A DNA stretch of 64,000 nucleotides. Source: Rubritalea marina DSM 17716 (GTDB taxonomy: Bacteria > Verrucomicrobiota > Verrucomicrobiia > Verrucomicrobiales > Akkermansiaceae). The stretch's first letter is position 1. The number at the start of each line of letters is the position of its first letter. The stretch covers positions 1-64,000 of the forward strand of contig NZ_KB899259.1 in NCBI RefSeq assembly GCF_000378105.1, read 5' to 3'. Positions 26,989 through 35,996 of the stretch are shown one piece after another. The position numbers and the translations under genes were made by a program. Below the pieces are notes generated by a model. The model worked only from the letters and a program-made list of their open reading frames with translations, was not told the DNA's origin and made no database searches.

Positions 26989-27063
26989 GCGCGATTAGCT
27001 CAGTGGTAGAGCAATGCCTTGACATGGCAGAGGTCGATGGTTCAAATCCATTATTGCGCACCA
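26989..27063 (+). tRNA. tRNA-Val (anticodon GAC)
   Basis: A 75-nt tRNA with encoded CCA. Acceptor GCGCGAT/ATTGCGC, D-arm GCTC...GAGC, anticodon loop TTGACAT (anticodon GAC), T-loop TTCAAAT. The first anticodon-stem pair is an A-G mismatch. Followed 8 nt later by its own terminator. Confidence 0.97.
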
Positions 27064-27071
27064 TTTTCACC

Positions 27072-27105
27072 AAAAGGGATCACAGTAACATGTGATCCCT
27101 TTTTT
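27072..27105 (+). terminator. Terminator after tRNA-Val
   Basis: A perfect 13-bp stem AAAAGGGATCACA/TGTGATCCCTTTT with a 6-nt loop and T-run. Confidence 0.95.
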
Positions 27106-27138
27106 GTACTCCTCATGCAATACAGCAAAAATTCGCCA

Positions 27139-27172
27139 CAAAAAAAGGTGCACTACAATAGTAGAGCACCTT
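27139..27172 (-). terminator. Terminator of the minus-strand PEP-CTERM gene
   Basis: AAGGTGC/GCACCTT stem with an inner CTAC/GTAG stem, followed on the minus strand by TTTTTTT. It lies 24 nt past the stop. Confidence 0.88.
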
Positions 27173-27195
27173 ACTTGGATCAATCGATTGCTAAA

Positions 27196-27933
27196 TTATT
27201 GCTTGCGGCGACGCATCAAGAATGCCAAGCCACCAAGACCGAGCAATGCGGTAGAAGCCGGCTCGGGAACAGCTGTTGCTGTGAGCGAGATATTGTCGAT
27301 AGCCGTGGAGTAGAAGTTATCATTGGATTGAGCAACATCATCAGCGGTAAATCGTATCTGAATATTACCGAGCTCCGCGCCTGTTGCAGTATAATTGAGG
27401 ACACGAGTCTCTGCAGATGTATTGATATCAACAGCCGCAAATGTAGCTGTGGCCAAAACTCCATTGTCATCAAAAATCTCAGCTGTAACTGCACGGCCTC
27501 CGGTTGGAGAATTGGACGCTCTGTAATGAAGAAAGCTAAGAGAATAGTCAGTGCCGGTCATAAAGCTCTGTGTGGTATCCACAGCTGTCGTTTGAGCTCT
27601 TCCCATAGAAGCATAAAATCGGCCACCTATCCCGACGCCGGCACCACCGCTGTCCACATTGTTAATCCCATTGGAATATGCCCCATTCTCAGTCAATACG
27701 TCCAGAGTGAAAACGCCTCCAGAAGATACAAAGTCGGTACCAACAAGTCCGAAGATGTATCTGGTTCCACCATAAGTGGCTCCAAGCGCATCAAGACCTG
27801 CGGTTGTTGTTGGTGTAGCTTCGAAGTCTTCCGAAAAGATCACTGCAGCATTCGCTGAGCCTAGCAAGGTAAGTGAGGTTAAGGCGACTAGAGCAGTAGA
27901 TCGAGTCGACTTTCCGTGTAGGATATTTTTCAT
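27196..27933 (-). CDS. Secreted PEP-CTERM protein, function unknown
   Basis: 245 residues with signal peptide (charged n-region, STALVALTSLTLLGSANA). A beta-rich body follows with FSEDFEA near the mature start and AEIFDDNGVLATATFAAVD and LGNIQIRFTADD segments. This resembles the common 'PEP-CTERM/LamG-like' jelly-roll proteins and contains no catalytic motif. C-terminus VPEPAS, hydrophobic stretch, RRRKQ: exosortase signal. A perfect 19-bp palindrome (27962-27980) lies 29 nt upstream of the start codon and may be an operator. Confidence 0.9.
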   Translation of the reverse strand: MKNILHGKSTRSTALVALTSLTLLGSANAAVIFSEDFEATPTTTAGLDALGATYGGTRYIFGLVGTDFVSSGGVFTLDVLTENGAYSNGINNVDSGGAGVGIGGRFYASMGRAQTTAVDTTQSFMTGTDYSLSFLHYRASNSPTGGRAVTAEIFDDNGVLATATFAAVDINTSAETRVLNYTATGAELGNIQIRFTADDVAQSNDNFYSTAIDNISLTATAVPEPASTALLGLGGLAFLMRRRKQ

Positions 27934-28209
27934 AGAATAATTTTTTAATAGGTTTGTTCATTTCTGCAATCATTGCAGAATCAACAACATAGCAAGACAC
28001 CAGCTATTAAAGCTACCCGTAAAAATAACTACACTTAATCGCCAACAACAAACTAATATATATGTACTAGCACAATCGTCAGGTAGGCGCAGATCAGACT
28101 TTCTATGCAAACCAAATGTGTCGATGTGATAGAAAGCCGAGATACTAGGTGTTTTTATCTTGGCGATTCCTCATCACAAATTGCATGCTGCGTGGAGTAG
28201 AGAGAGTGA
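27934..28209. promoter_or_regulatory. Divergent intergenic region with perfect palindrome TTCTGCAAT-C-ATTGCAGAA
   Basis: 276 nt between the PEP-CTERM gene and hemY. 27962-27980 is a perfect 9+1+9 inverted repeat. Its position (29-47 nt upstream of the PEP-CTERM start) suits a regulator binding site or 5' leader hairpin. I did not see the same palindrome upstream of the other two PEP-CTERM genes. No ORF is visible in the rest. Confidence 0.4.
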
Positions 28210-29601
28210 ATGAGAAAACATATTGCCATTATAGGGGCCGGCGTATCCGGCCTCAGCACTGCCTACCATTTGCAGCAGGCTGGCCACAGCGTCGTGGTAT
28301 TTGAATCCAGCAAGCGCGCTGGTGGCGTGATCCAAACAATCAGGGAAGATGATTATCTCTGCGAATGGGGGCCTAATAGCCTCATGATTGGGGACAAGCG
28401 CATCGAAGCGTTGCTCAAATCCATTGGCCTAGATGACGAGATACTCGAGGCCAACACGGCGTCCAAGAAGCGCTTCATCATCGACCGCGACAGACTGCAA
28501 GCCCTACCCAACGGCCCATTCCAATTACTGGGCTCTCCGATATTCAGCCTCAAAGCAAAGCTTCGTCTCCTCAAAGAGCCCTGGGTGAAGCGCCACCCAG
28601 CAAATAGCAAGGAGACTCTTGCTGATTTCATGGAGCGGCGACTAGGTCCTGAGCCGGTCGCCAAGCTCGTGAACCCATTCATCAGCGGAATCTACGCCGG
28701 TGACCCAAAGCGTCTTGCTGTAGAGCACGCATTCCCGAAATTGTTTCAGCTCGAGCAAGACTACGGCTCGCTCATCTGGGGAATGATTCGCTCAAAAAAA
28801 GACCAGAAGAATAGCTTCAAATCGAAACATAAGCTACAGAAACGCCGCATTGTTTCCTTCAAGCAAGGTATGGAGGCTCTGCCCCAGGCAATGGCAGCCG
28901 CCCTCGATGAAGGGACACTCATTTTTGAAGCGAAGATCGGCGGCATTTCCCAAAACCGCAATAACAAGCGCTGGCATATGGACTGGAAGTGCCCAAATGG
29001 CACGATTGGCCAAGGCAGCTTTGACGCCGTGATCCTCACACAAGCGTCACACCACTTGAACGATATCCCCCTGGATGAGGAAGTCCTCGAGTCACTAAGC
29101 AAACTCCCCTCGATTGATCACGCGCCAGTCACCAGCATGTTACTCGGCTTCAAACGCGAACAAATCAAGCATCCTCTCGACGGCTTTGGCATGCTCAGCA
29201 CCTTTGAACAAAAGTCAAAAATGCTCGGTGCCCTCTTCACTTCTTCGCTCTTTCCCGGCCGAGCTCCCGAAGGTCACGTCGCCATCAATGTGATGATTGG
29301 AGGCGTGCGCCGCCCTGAGCTCTGTGAGCTCCCTGAACCGACGCTGCGCGCCAACATTTTAGATGAACTACGTAGATTGTTAGGTGTTGATGGGAAGCCG
29401 AGCTTCTGCCATATTCACCACACTAGCAAAGCGATCCCGCAGCTACACACTGACTATGGAATCGTGGCCCAACAAATTATCGATTGCGAACGCGAGCACC
29501 CTGGACTTTATTTGGCGGGAAGCTACCGCAATGGCATCGCGTTACCGGACCGCTTGCTCGAGGGGATTTCCCTCACCGAAAAGATAAATCAATCTCTTTA
29601 G
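28210..29601 (+). CDS. hemY: Protoporphyrinogen/coproporphyrinogen oxidase (HemY-type)
   Basis: 463 residues, FAD-dependent oxidase of the HemY family. The N-terminal dinucleotide fold IAIIGAGVSGLSTAYHL ends in VVFESSKRAGG, and the C-terminal FAD-binding segment is LYLAGSYRNGIALPDRLLEG. Family features in between: EWGPNSLM and NPFISGIYAGDPKRLAV. It oxidises protoporphyrinogen IX, or coproporphyrinogen III in the coproporphyrin-dependent route; sequence alone does not decide. Ferrochelatase hemH begins 36 nt downstream on the same strand, so the two are probably one operon for the terminal haem steps. Confidence 0.93.
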   Translation: MRKHIAIIGAGVSGLSTAYHLQQAGHSVVVFESSKRAGGVIQTIREDDYLCEWGPNSLMIGDKRIEALLKSIGLDDEILEANTASKKRFIIDRDRLQALPNGPFQLLGSPIFSLKAKLRLLKEPWVKRHPANSKETLADFMERRLGPEPVAKLVNPFISGIYAGDPKRLAVEHAFPKLFQLEQDYGSLIWGMIRSKKDQKNSFKSKHKLQKRRIVSFKQGMEALPQAMAAALDEGTLIFEAKIGGISQNRNNKRWHMDWKCPNGTIGQGSFDAVILTQASHHLNDIPLDEEVLESLSKLPSIDHAPVTSMLLGFKREQIKHPLDGFGMLSTFEQKSKMLGALFTSSLFPGRAPEGHVAINVMIGGVRRPELCELPEPTLRANILDELRRLLGVDGKPSFCHIHHTSKAIPQLHTDYGIVAQQIIDCEREHPGLYLAGSYRNGIALPDRLLEGISLTEKINQSL

Positions 29602-29637
29602 TCACGTACCCACACCCAACTCACACAGTTTTTGATC

Positions 29638-30657
29638 ATGGCAAAAAAAGGCGTCATTCTCCTCAACCTCGGCTCACCTGACTCTACAGATGTAGAGGAC
29701 GTGCGCACCTATCTCGACCAGTTCCTTTCAGATGAACGCGTTCTCGACATCAATCCAGTGGTTCGCAAGCTTCTTCTAAAACTTGTCATCCTACCCAAGC
29801 GCCCCAAAGATTCAGCAGAAGCCTACAGCAAGGTATGGACTGAGGAAGGCTCCCCACTGATCGTCACCAGTCAGAAGCAACAAAAGCTTGTTCAGGACAA
29901 TACCGACATTCCGGTCTACCTCGGGATGCGCTATGGCAATCCCTCCACTCCAGACATCGTCGCAGAGATGAAGAAGGATGGAATCGACGATCTGCTCATC
30001 ATCCCACTGTACCCACAATACGCGATGTCGAGCTACGAAACTGCCGTCGTCGAGCTAATGAACCAACTGCGCGAGCAAGGAATGGGCGGAATCAACACCG
30101 TTTTGGTGCAGCCGTTCTATAAAGACCCAGCCTACATCGATGCGCTCTGGGAATCCATCCGCCCAAGCTACGAAGGCTCAGGAGCACACCTCATGATGTC
30201 CTTCCACGGCATCCCTCAACGTCACGTGCAGAAGTCTGACCCGTCACACGATCATTGCCTAAAAACCAAAGATTGCTGCACTACTCCGCACCCAGCGCAC
30301 CACACTTGCTATAGTCATCAGTGTTACGCTACCGCCTACGCACTCATTGCCAAGGCTGGCCTCAAACATGATGACGTGACTATTTCCTTCCAATCACGCC
30401 TCCTCAAAGATCCTTGGCTTGAACCATACACCGACTTTGAAATCGAACGCCTTGCCAAAGAAGGTGTGAAGAAGCTCAAAGTCATTTGCCCGGCCTTCAT
30501 CACCGACTGCCTCGAAACTCTTGAGGAAATTGCGATGGAGGGTAAAGAAGAGTTCCTCGAACATGGCGGCGAGGAATTTGAGCTCATCCCTTGCCTCAAC
30601 ACCCACCCAGCTTGGATCAAGTGGCTCAATGACAAAATCGAGCGCTGGGAACCATAG
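29638..30657 (+). CDS. hemH: Ferrochelatase
   Basis: About 340 residues from ATG 29638 (MAKKGVILLNLGSPDST); an upstream in-frame ATG at 29632 adds two residues. Ferrochelatase hallmarks: the N-terminal GVILLNLGSP, the PLYPQYAMSSYETA active-site region, SFHGIPQRHVQKSDP with the metal-binding His, and the CPAFITDCLETLEEI acidic helix. Inserts Fe2+ into porphyrin. Odd: a cysteine- and histidine-rich insertion after the SFHG motif (DHCLKTKDCC ... HTCYSHQCYATA, five Cys) is a candidate metal or Fe-S site. No N-terminal export signal is seen; a cytoplasmic or membrane-associated location is expected. Confidence 0.94.
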   Translation: MAKKGVILLNLGSPDSTDVEDVRTYLDQFLSDERVLDINPVVRKLLLKLVILPKRPKDSAEAYSKVWTEEGSPLIVTSQKQQKLVQDNTDIPVYLGMRYGNPSTPDIVAEMKKDGIDDLLIIPLYPQYAMSSYETAVVELMNQLREQGMGGINTVLVQPFYKDPAYIDALWESIRPSYEGSGAHLMMSFHGIPQRHVQKSDPSHDHCLKTKDCCTTPHPAHHTCYSHQCYATAYALIAKAGLKHDDVTISFQSRLLKDPWLEPYTDFEIERLAKEGVKKLKVICPAFITDCLETLEEIAMEGKEEFLEHGGEEFELIPCLNTHPAWIKWLNDKIERWEP

Positions 30658-30696
30658 CCCCTAACTGAGCCGAGGCTCGCAGGTCCGTATTTTCAG

Positions 30697-30735
30697 AGGA
30701 GTAGAGAGGCTATGCGCCCTCTACTCCTTTTTTTG
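30697..30735 (+). terminator. Terminator of the hem genes
   Basis: 10-bp stem AGGAGTAGAG/CTCTACTCCT extended by inner GGC/GCC, then T-run (TTTTTTT), about 40 nt after the hemH stop. Confidence 0.93.
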
Positions 30736-30795
30736 TGCTCCTGCCCTGCAGGACTTGAAGATTGACAGCCTGAGTAGATTCCCTAGCTCTTAAGG

Positions 30796-32325
30796 ATGCC
30801 ATCTCGTACTCTTTTTCTATCAGCCATTGGCCTCTTCACCATGGCAGCAAGCCTAGCGGCCAAGACACCAAACGTCTTGATCATCTATGCGGACGACCTC
30901 GGATATGGAGACCTCGGGTGCTACAATGAAGACAGCAAAATCCCCACCCCCCACCTCGACAAGCTCGCAGCTGGTGGGATGCGCTTTACCGATGGCCATT
31001 CATCCTCTGGCATCTGCACGCCATCACGCTATGCCTTACTCACAGGGCGCCACCATTGGAGAGATTTCCACGACATTGTAGGTGCCATGGGGGCATCCGT
31101 GTTCAAGCCTGAGCGACTCACCATGCCCGAGATGTTCCAAGCGAAAGGATACACCACCGCAGCTGTGGGCAAGTGGCACCTTGGCTGGGACTGGAAGTCG
31201 ATCCGCAAGCCGGGAGTTAAAGAACTCACAAAACAAGAACAGAGAAAGAAAGGCCACCACTTCAGTTCCTACGATTGGTCAAAGAACATTCCTGACGGCC
31301 CACTTGCCCATGGTTTTGATTATTACTTTGGTGACACCGTGATCAACTTCCCACCCTACACTTGGATTGAAAACGATCGCGTGACCGAGGTGCCAGATAC
31401 CATGCTGGACACCAAAACATTCAAACCCATCAAAGAAGGCAATTGGGAGTGCCGAAAAGGCCCCATGGTCACAGGATGGGACCCCTATGAAAACATTCCC
31501 GTCACCACCCAAAAAGCGATCGCATGGATGGAGGAACAAACAACACAAGAGAAGCCATTCTTCCTCTATTTTGCTTTCCCCTCACCACACGCCCCCATCA
31601 TCCCCAATGACGCATTTGATGGCAAATCGGAAGCCGGCCCGTATGGTGACTTTGTCGTAGAAACCGATGACTCAGTGGGCAAGCTCCTGGCCACTCTGGA
31701 TCGGCTAAAGATCACCGATGACACCATCGTCATTTTCTCCGCAGATAATGGACCCGAGTCCTACGCTTACAAACGCGACGAAAAATTGGGGCATTGGTCT
31801 GCCTATCCTCTGCGCGGGTTGAAGCGCGACATCTACGAAGGGGGGCATCGCGTGCCGTTTATCATCCGCTACCCTGGAGTCACCCCCGCAGGGAGCGTGA
31901 GCGATAGCTTGGTGTCTCAGATTGATCTCATGGCTACCTTGGCCAAGGTCATTGATTTCCAGCTCCCCAATCACAACGCCGCCGAAGATTCCTACGACCA
32001 ATCAGCTGTGCTCAGCGACCCAAATCAAATCATCCGCACAGAGCACGTCCACAACACCTTCGACCGAGCCTTTGCAATGCGCCAAGGCGATTGGGTTCTC
32101 ATTGAGAGTCAATCCGGCTACCATTCAAAATGCCCCCCGACTTGGGAAGCCAAACGCTCCTACCCAAAAGATGATGAGCAGGCGATAGAGCTATACAACC
32201 TCAAGAAAGATCTCTCACAGATGCAGAACATTGCCTCCGAACATCCAGAAAAAGTAGAGCAGTTACAAAAGCGACTGAAGCGAATCCGAGAGCAAGGCTT
32301 CAGTGCTCCACGGTTGAATCAATAA
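30796..32325 (+). CDS. Secreted sulfatase (FGly-type arylsulfatase)
   Basis: 509 residues. Signal peptide (LFLSAIGLFTMAASLAA), then the sulfatase N-terminus PNVLIIYADDLGYGDLGCYN with metal-binding Asp residues. The formylglycine motif Cys74-TPSR with GICTPSRYALLTGRHHWR is complete, so it is an active-type S1 sulfatase matured by FGE/AtsB-like enzymes elsewhere. The C-terminal metal motif SADNGPES also matches. Such enzymes desulfate marine polysaccharides, and verrucomicrobia often carry many. Substrate is not predictable. No polysaccharide lyase or GH is adjacent. Converges with uvrA (3-nt gap). Confidence 0.94.
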   Translation: MPSRTLFLSAIGLFTMAASLAAKTPNVLIIYADDLGYGDLGCYNEDSKIPTPHLDKLAAGGMRFTDGHSSSGICTPSRYALLTGRHHWRDFHDIVGAMGASVFKPERLTMPEMFQAKGYTTAAVGKWHLGWDWKSIRKPGVKELTKQEQRKKGHHFSSYDWSKNIPDGPLAHGFDYYFGDTVINFPPYTWIENDRVTEVPDTMLDTKTFKPIKEGNWECRKGPMVTGWDPYENIPVTTQKAIAWMEEQTTQEKPFFLYFAFPSPHAPIIPNDAFDGKSEAGPYGDFVVETDDSVGKLLATLDRLKITDDTIVIFSADNGPESYAYKRDEKLGHWSAYPLRGLKRDIYEGGHRVPFIIRYPGVTPAGSVSDSLVSQIDLMATLAKVIDFQLPNHNAAEDSYDQSAVLSDPNQIIRTEHVHNTFDRAFAMRQGDWVLIESQSGYHSKCPPTWEAKRSYPKDDEQAIELYNLKKDLSQMQNIASEHPEKVEQLQKRLKRIREQGFSAPRLNQ

Positions 32326-32328
32326 CCG

Positions 32329-35175
32329 TCAGTCAGTACCACTTCTCACTAAGCTTGCGCCAGTGAGAGATTCAGACTCTCGAATCAACTCAGCCGGCGT
32401 TGTAGCCGCGACAAGCTGCCCACCGTGCTTGCCTCCTCCAGGGCCGAGATCGATCACCCAATCGGCAGCACGAATCACGTCGAGGTTGTGTTCGACCACA
32501 ATGAGAGAATTCCCCTCATCGCGCAGTTTTTCTAAAACTCCCATCAGGACCTGAACATCGCCGAAATGCAACCCAGTGGTGGGTTCATCCAACAGATAGA
32601 GGGCGTGCCCAGGGCTACGTTTGGCAAGCTCAGTAGCGAGTTTGACCCGCTGCGCCTCCCCCCCACTGAGGGTATTGGCCGCTTGTCCCAGCTGCATATA
32701 ACCAAGACCAACATCGCACAGCGAGCGGAGTATGGCTTCTAACTTAGGCACAGCGGCGAAAAAAGCGTGCGCCTCTTCGGCACTCATTTCCAGGACTTCA
32801 GCCATGTTCTTGCCCTTGTAGGTAACCTCTAATGTTTCGCGGTTGAAGCGCTGCCCCTGGCAGGAATCGCACGGCACGTAGACGTCGCTAAGAAAATGCA
32901 TGTCGATCTTGATTTCCCCATCGCCTTGGCATTTTTCGCAGCGTCCGCCACGCACATTGAAACTAAAGCGACCAGCCTTGTAGCCGCGCTGCCGTGAAAG
33001 CGGGAGTTTTGCGAAAAGTGCGCGAACGTGATCTAGCGCGCCGGTGTAAGTCGCGGGATTCGATCGAGGGCTGCGTCCGAGTGGGCTTTGATCGACCACG
33101 ATCACGCGGTCGAGCTGCTCCATCCCTTCAATAGCATCATGCGTACCTGGCGCGGCCTTTGCACCGTGGAAGTGCCGTGCAAGCGCGCGCTTCAGAATCG
33201 TATTGGTGAGGGTCGATTTACCACTACCCGATGGGCCTGTAACACAGACGATCTGCCCGAGAGGAAACACAACATCAATGCTGGCTAAGTTGTGTTCACG
33301 CGCTCCAAGCACGATCAATTCACCCATGTCGTGCCTGCGACCCTGTGAAAGCGCTATAGGCGGGGTGCTCAACCATTTGCCAGTGGCCGAAGTGGTTTCT
33401 CTAGCAATATCTGACGGCGTCCCTTGAGCCACAAGGTATCCCCCCTGAGCTCCGGCAACCGGCCCCATATCGATCACCCAATCTGCAGCTCGTATCGTTT
33501 CTTCATCATGCTCCACCACCACGACGGTATTGCCTATATCACGCAGGCGCTTTAGAGCTTTGATGAGGCGTGCATTATCATCTTGGTGGAGGCCAATGCT
33601 AGGTTCATCCAAAACATAGATCACCCCTGAGAGGCCCGCACCAATCTGAGTAGCCAAGCGAATCCGCTGAGCTTCCCCGCCACTCAGGGTCCCACTTTTG
33701 CGATCCAGCGATAGATAACCCAAGCCCACTTCATTTAGAAAACCTAGTCGCTCTCGCACCTCACCTACGAGCCCTTGTCCAACATCCAATTTGTCCTCGG
33801 GTAGGCGAATCGCTTCAATCCACACTAATGCTTCATCAACTGGAAGAGAACACAACTCTTGGATACCCAAGCTCGTGGCATGGCCCTCCAATTTCACAGA
33901 TAGAATTTGCGCTTTGAGGCGCTTACCAGCACACACATCGCAGGCTTGGCTGGTCATATAGCGGCCCATGCTTCTCTTTACTCCATCACTAGTCGTCTCC
34001 GAATAAAGCCGCTCAACCGTACGGCAAAGCCCTTCGAATTCTTTACTCCATGGCATAGTTTCGCCGTCTCGTTCCCAAACAAGTTGGATCTTTTCACCCG
34101 GCATGCCGTAAAAGAGGGCATCCTTGAAATCCTCAGATAAATGCCCAAAGCTTTTTGAACGATCCACACCGAAGTGGTTTGCGACAGCATCCACTTGCTT
34201 CTCCATCCATCCCTTCTTTTTCTTTGTCCCTCCCCACACTTGAACAGCGCCATCGTTTAGGCTCTTCATCGGATCTGGTACAATCAAGGCAGGATCACAA
34301 TGCACCTTTGTGCCTAATCCATGACACGCTTCACAAGCACCTTTGTGAGAATTGAATGAGAAATCTTGGGGGCTCAGGCTACCGAGTTCAAACCCAGTCT
34401 TAGCATTGCGGTAACTGGTCGAAAAGCTCAGCAACTCCCATCCCTCGTCGCCTGGGCCTTGCACTAATGCTTGAGCTTCTTGGCCACAAACTCTCAGGCA
34501 AGTTTCCACGCTATCGGCGATGCGACTTTCCACACCATCACGGACACCCAGCCGATCGACAACCACTTCAAAAGATTCTACCCTATCTGGCCATGCCGAT
34601 TCCGCCTCTTGAGCATCAAGAATCTCTCCATTGAGCCGCACCCTCACAAAGCCTTGACGGTGGATGTCCCCCATGACCTGAGCGGGGTCATGCACGTCAC
34701 TTAAATCAACAGGAGCCAAAAGAATCACTTTACTACGCTCTGGTAAAGAGGCCAGACGACTAACAACATCAGCCGAAGTCATTTTCTCGAGACGCTCGCC
34801 AGTGGCTGGGTCATGTGGCACCCCCACGGCCGCGTATAACACACGGAGGTAATCGTAAATCTCTGTTGCGGTTGCGACCGTTGAGCGCGGATTCCCACTT
34901 CCCGCTTTTTGATCGATTGCTATCGCTGGGCTTAGCCCCTCGATGCCTTCAAGGTCTGGTTTCTCTAGTTTCTCTAAAAACTGCCTAGCGTATGCAGAGA
35001 GACTCTCCACATAACGGCGCTGCCCTTCAGCGTATAGCGTGTGGAAGGCTAAACTGGACTTACCACAACCACTCGGCCCAGTAATGACAACCAGCTTGTT
35101 TTTTGGGATTTGAAGATCTAGGTTCTTCAAATTGTGCTGCCGCGCACCTCGAATCTTTATTGGCTCCACAGCCAT
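32329..35175 (-). CDS. uvrA: Excinuclease ABC subunit A
   Basis: 948 residues, full length. Two ABC ATPase modules: Walker A GPSGCGKSSL near the N-terminus and GPSGSGKSTL near residue 650, with two LSGGEAQRI/V signature sequences. Zinc-finger cysteines occur in CEACHGLGTK, CDVCAGKRLK and CEKCQGDGEIK with CDSCQGQRF. Damage recognition in nucleotide excision repair with UvrB/C. A 14-bp perfect palindrome (35227-35240) lies 51 nt upstream of the start in the divergent region with the thioredoxin-fold lipoprotein, possibly a damage or redox regulator site. Confidence 0.97.
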   Translation of the reverse strand: MAVEPIKIRGARQHNLKNLDLQIPKNKLVVITGPSGCGKSSLAFHTLYAEGQRRYVESLSAYARQFLEKLEKPDLEGIEGLSPAIAIDQKAGSGNPRSTVATATEIYDYLRVLYAAVGVPHDPATGERLEKMTSADVVSRLASLPERSKVILLAPVDLSDVHDPAQVMGDIHRQGFVRVRLNGEILDAQEAESAWPDRVESFEVVVDRLGVRDGVESRIADSVETCLRVCGQEAQALVQGPGDEGWELLSFSTSYRNAKTGFELGSLSPQDFSFNSHKGACEACHGLGTKVHCDPALIVPDPMKSLNDGAVQVWGGTKKKKGWMEKQVDAVANHFGVDRSKSFGHLSEDFKDALFYGMPGEKIQLVWERDGETMPWSKEFEGLCRTVERLYSETTSDGVKRSMGRYMTSQACDVCAGKRLKAQILSVKLEGHATSLGIQELCSLPVDEALVWIEAIRLPEDKLDVGQGLVGEVRERLGFLNEVGLGYLSLDRKSGTLSGGEAQRIRLATQIGAGLSGVIYVLDEPSIGLHQDDNARLIKALKRLRDIGNTVVVVEHDEETIRAADWVIDMGPVAGAQGGYLVAQGTPSDIARETTSATGKWLSTPPIALSQGRRHDMGELIVLGAREHNLASIDVVFPLGQIVCVTGPSGSGKSTLTNTILKRALARHFHGAKAAPGTHDAIEGMEQLDRVIVVDQSPLGRSPRSNPATYTGALDHVRALFAKLPLSRQRGYKAGRFSFNVRGGRCEKCQGDGEIKIDMHFLSDVYVPCDSCQGQRFNRETLEVTYKGKNMAEVLEMSAEEAHAFFAAVPKLEAILRSLCDVGLGYMQLGQAANTLSGGEAQRVKLATELAKRSPGHALYLLDEPTTGLHFGDVQVLMGVLEKLRDEGNSLIVVEHNLDVIRAADWVIDLGPGGGKHGGQLVAATTPAELIRESESLTGASLVRSGTD

Positions 35176-35226
35176 GACGCTAAAGGGTAATTGAGATCAC
35201 AACAATTCTCTATTTTCGGTTTTAAT

Positions 35227-35240
35227 GTTGCAGCTGCAAC
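35227..35240. promoter_or_regulatory. Perfect 14-bp palindrome between divergent uvrA and lipoprotein gene
   Basis: GTTGCAGCTGCAAC is a perfect inverted repeat 51 nt upstream of the uvrA start and 25 nt upstream of the lipoprotein start. A regulator binding site is plausible. It does not match the TGTTC-type LexA boxes that I would look for; identity of the regulator is unknown. Confidence 0.35.
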
Positions 35241-35265
35241 CTAAGAACATAAAGTTCGATGCATC

Positions 35266-35925
35266 ATGAAATGGAACGGCAAACCAATTTCCCTTCTCAC
35301 CGCAACAGCAATTAGCAGCCTCAGCATGGTCTCATGTGACCGAGTCACCGAACTCGCAGGAGAAGTCACCTCCACAGTCACTGACATGGTGAGCCTCAAG
35401 GAGAGGCGACAAGGTATGCGATACATTCACCCTGCGACCGAGGCTGAACTCGACCAATGGTTGGTTGAACCAAACGTCTTGATCACTCTCTTCTTTTACG
35501 ACTCTACTGTACCTTCGAATCTGATGATGAAGACCAGGCTCTCAGAATTAGCCAAGACCCACGAAGATGTCTCAGCCGTACTAAGCTTTGATATTGGTAA
35601 GCCCGGTGAAGTCACGGATATGGCACTTAATCGCTTCAATATCCAAGAAACTCCAACACTAAAACTCATGCTAAACTCGGAAGAGCTTGTGTCGGAGATT
35701 GGCCCAGTACAACCCAAGGCTTTAGAAGAGCTATACGCCACTCAAGTAGCGTCCATCGATACCAGCATGGAGCTACGTGAAGGAAAACTCCCAGGGATGG
35801 ACGCCAAACGCCCACCTGAAGAAATGATGGTCCGTCAGCGAAAGAATGAACTCCCATCAGGGATTGAGCGAGTCTACATCCCCGAGGGTGCCAAAGACAT
35901 CACAGAAAAAGTACCCAAGCCATAG
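35266..35925 (+). CDS. Lipoprotein with a thioredoxin-like fold lacking CxxC
   Basis: 219 residues. A hydrophobic N-terminus leads to SMVSC, a lipobox (Cys24). The region from about 68 to 165 follows the thioredoxin fold (NVLITLFFYDSTVPSNLMMKTRL, VSAVLSFDIG, FNIQETPTLKLML with the cis-Pro-like TPT). The active-site CxxC is replaced by STVPS, so it cannot do disulfide chemistry. The C-terminus is charged and Pro-rich. Outer membrane or periplasmic, function unknown; a scaffold or chaperone-like role is possible. It has its own terminator. Confidence 0.75.
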   Translation: MKWNGKPISLLTATAISSLSMVSCDRVTELAGEVTSTVTDMVSLKERRQGMRYIHPATEAELDQWLVEPNVLITLFFYDSTVPSNLMMKTRLSELAKTHEDVSAVLSFDIGKPGEVTDMALNRFNIQETPTLKLMLNSEELVSEIGPVQPKALEELYATQVASIDTSMELREGKLPGMDAKRPPEEMMVRQRKNELPSGIERVYIPEGAKDITEKVPKP

Positions 35926-35949
35926 GCTTCTACTGCCAGCTATTGATAC

Positions 35950-35983
35950 AGCCCAACAGCGTCAATGCTGTTGGGCTTATTTG
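35950..35983 (+). terminator. Terminator of the lipoprotein gene
   Basis: AGCCCAACAGC/GCTGTTGGGCT (11 bp) with a 6-nt loop, followed by TTATTTGTT, 24 nt after the stop. Confidence 0.88.
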
Positions 35984-35996
35984 TTCCAAATGCGAA

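Noticed and set aside
27019-27858. 279-codon plus-strand frame
   Set aside because: Covers part of tRNA-Val and two terminators and is antisense to a PEP-CTERM gene.
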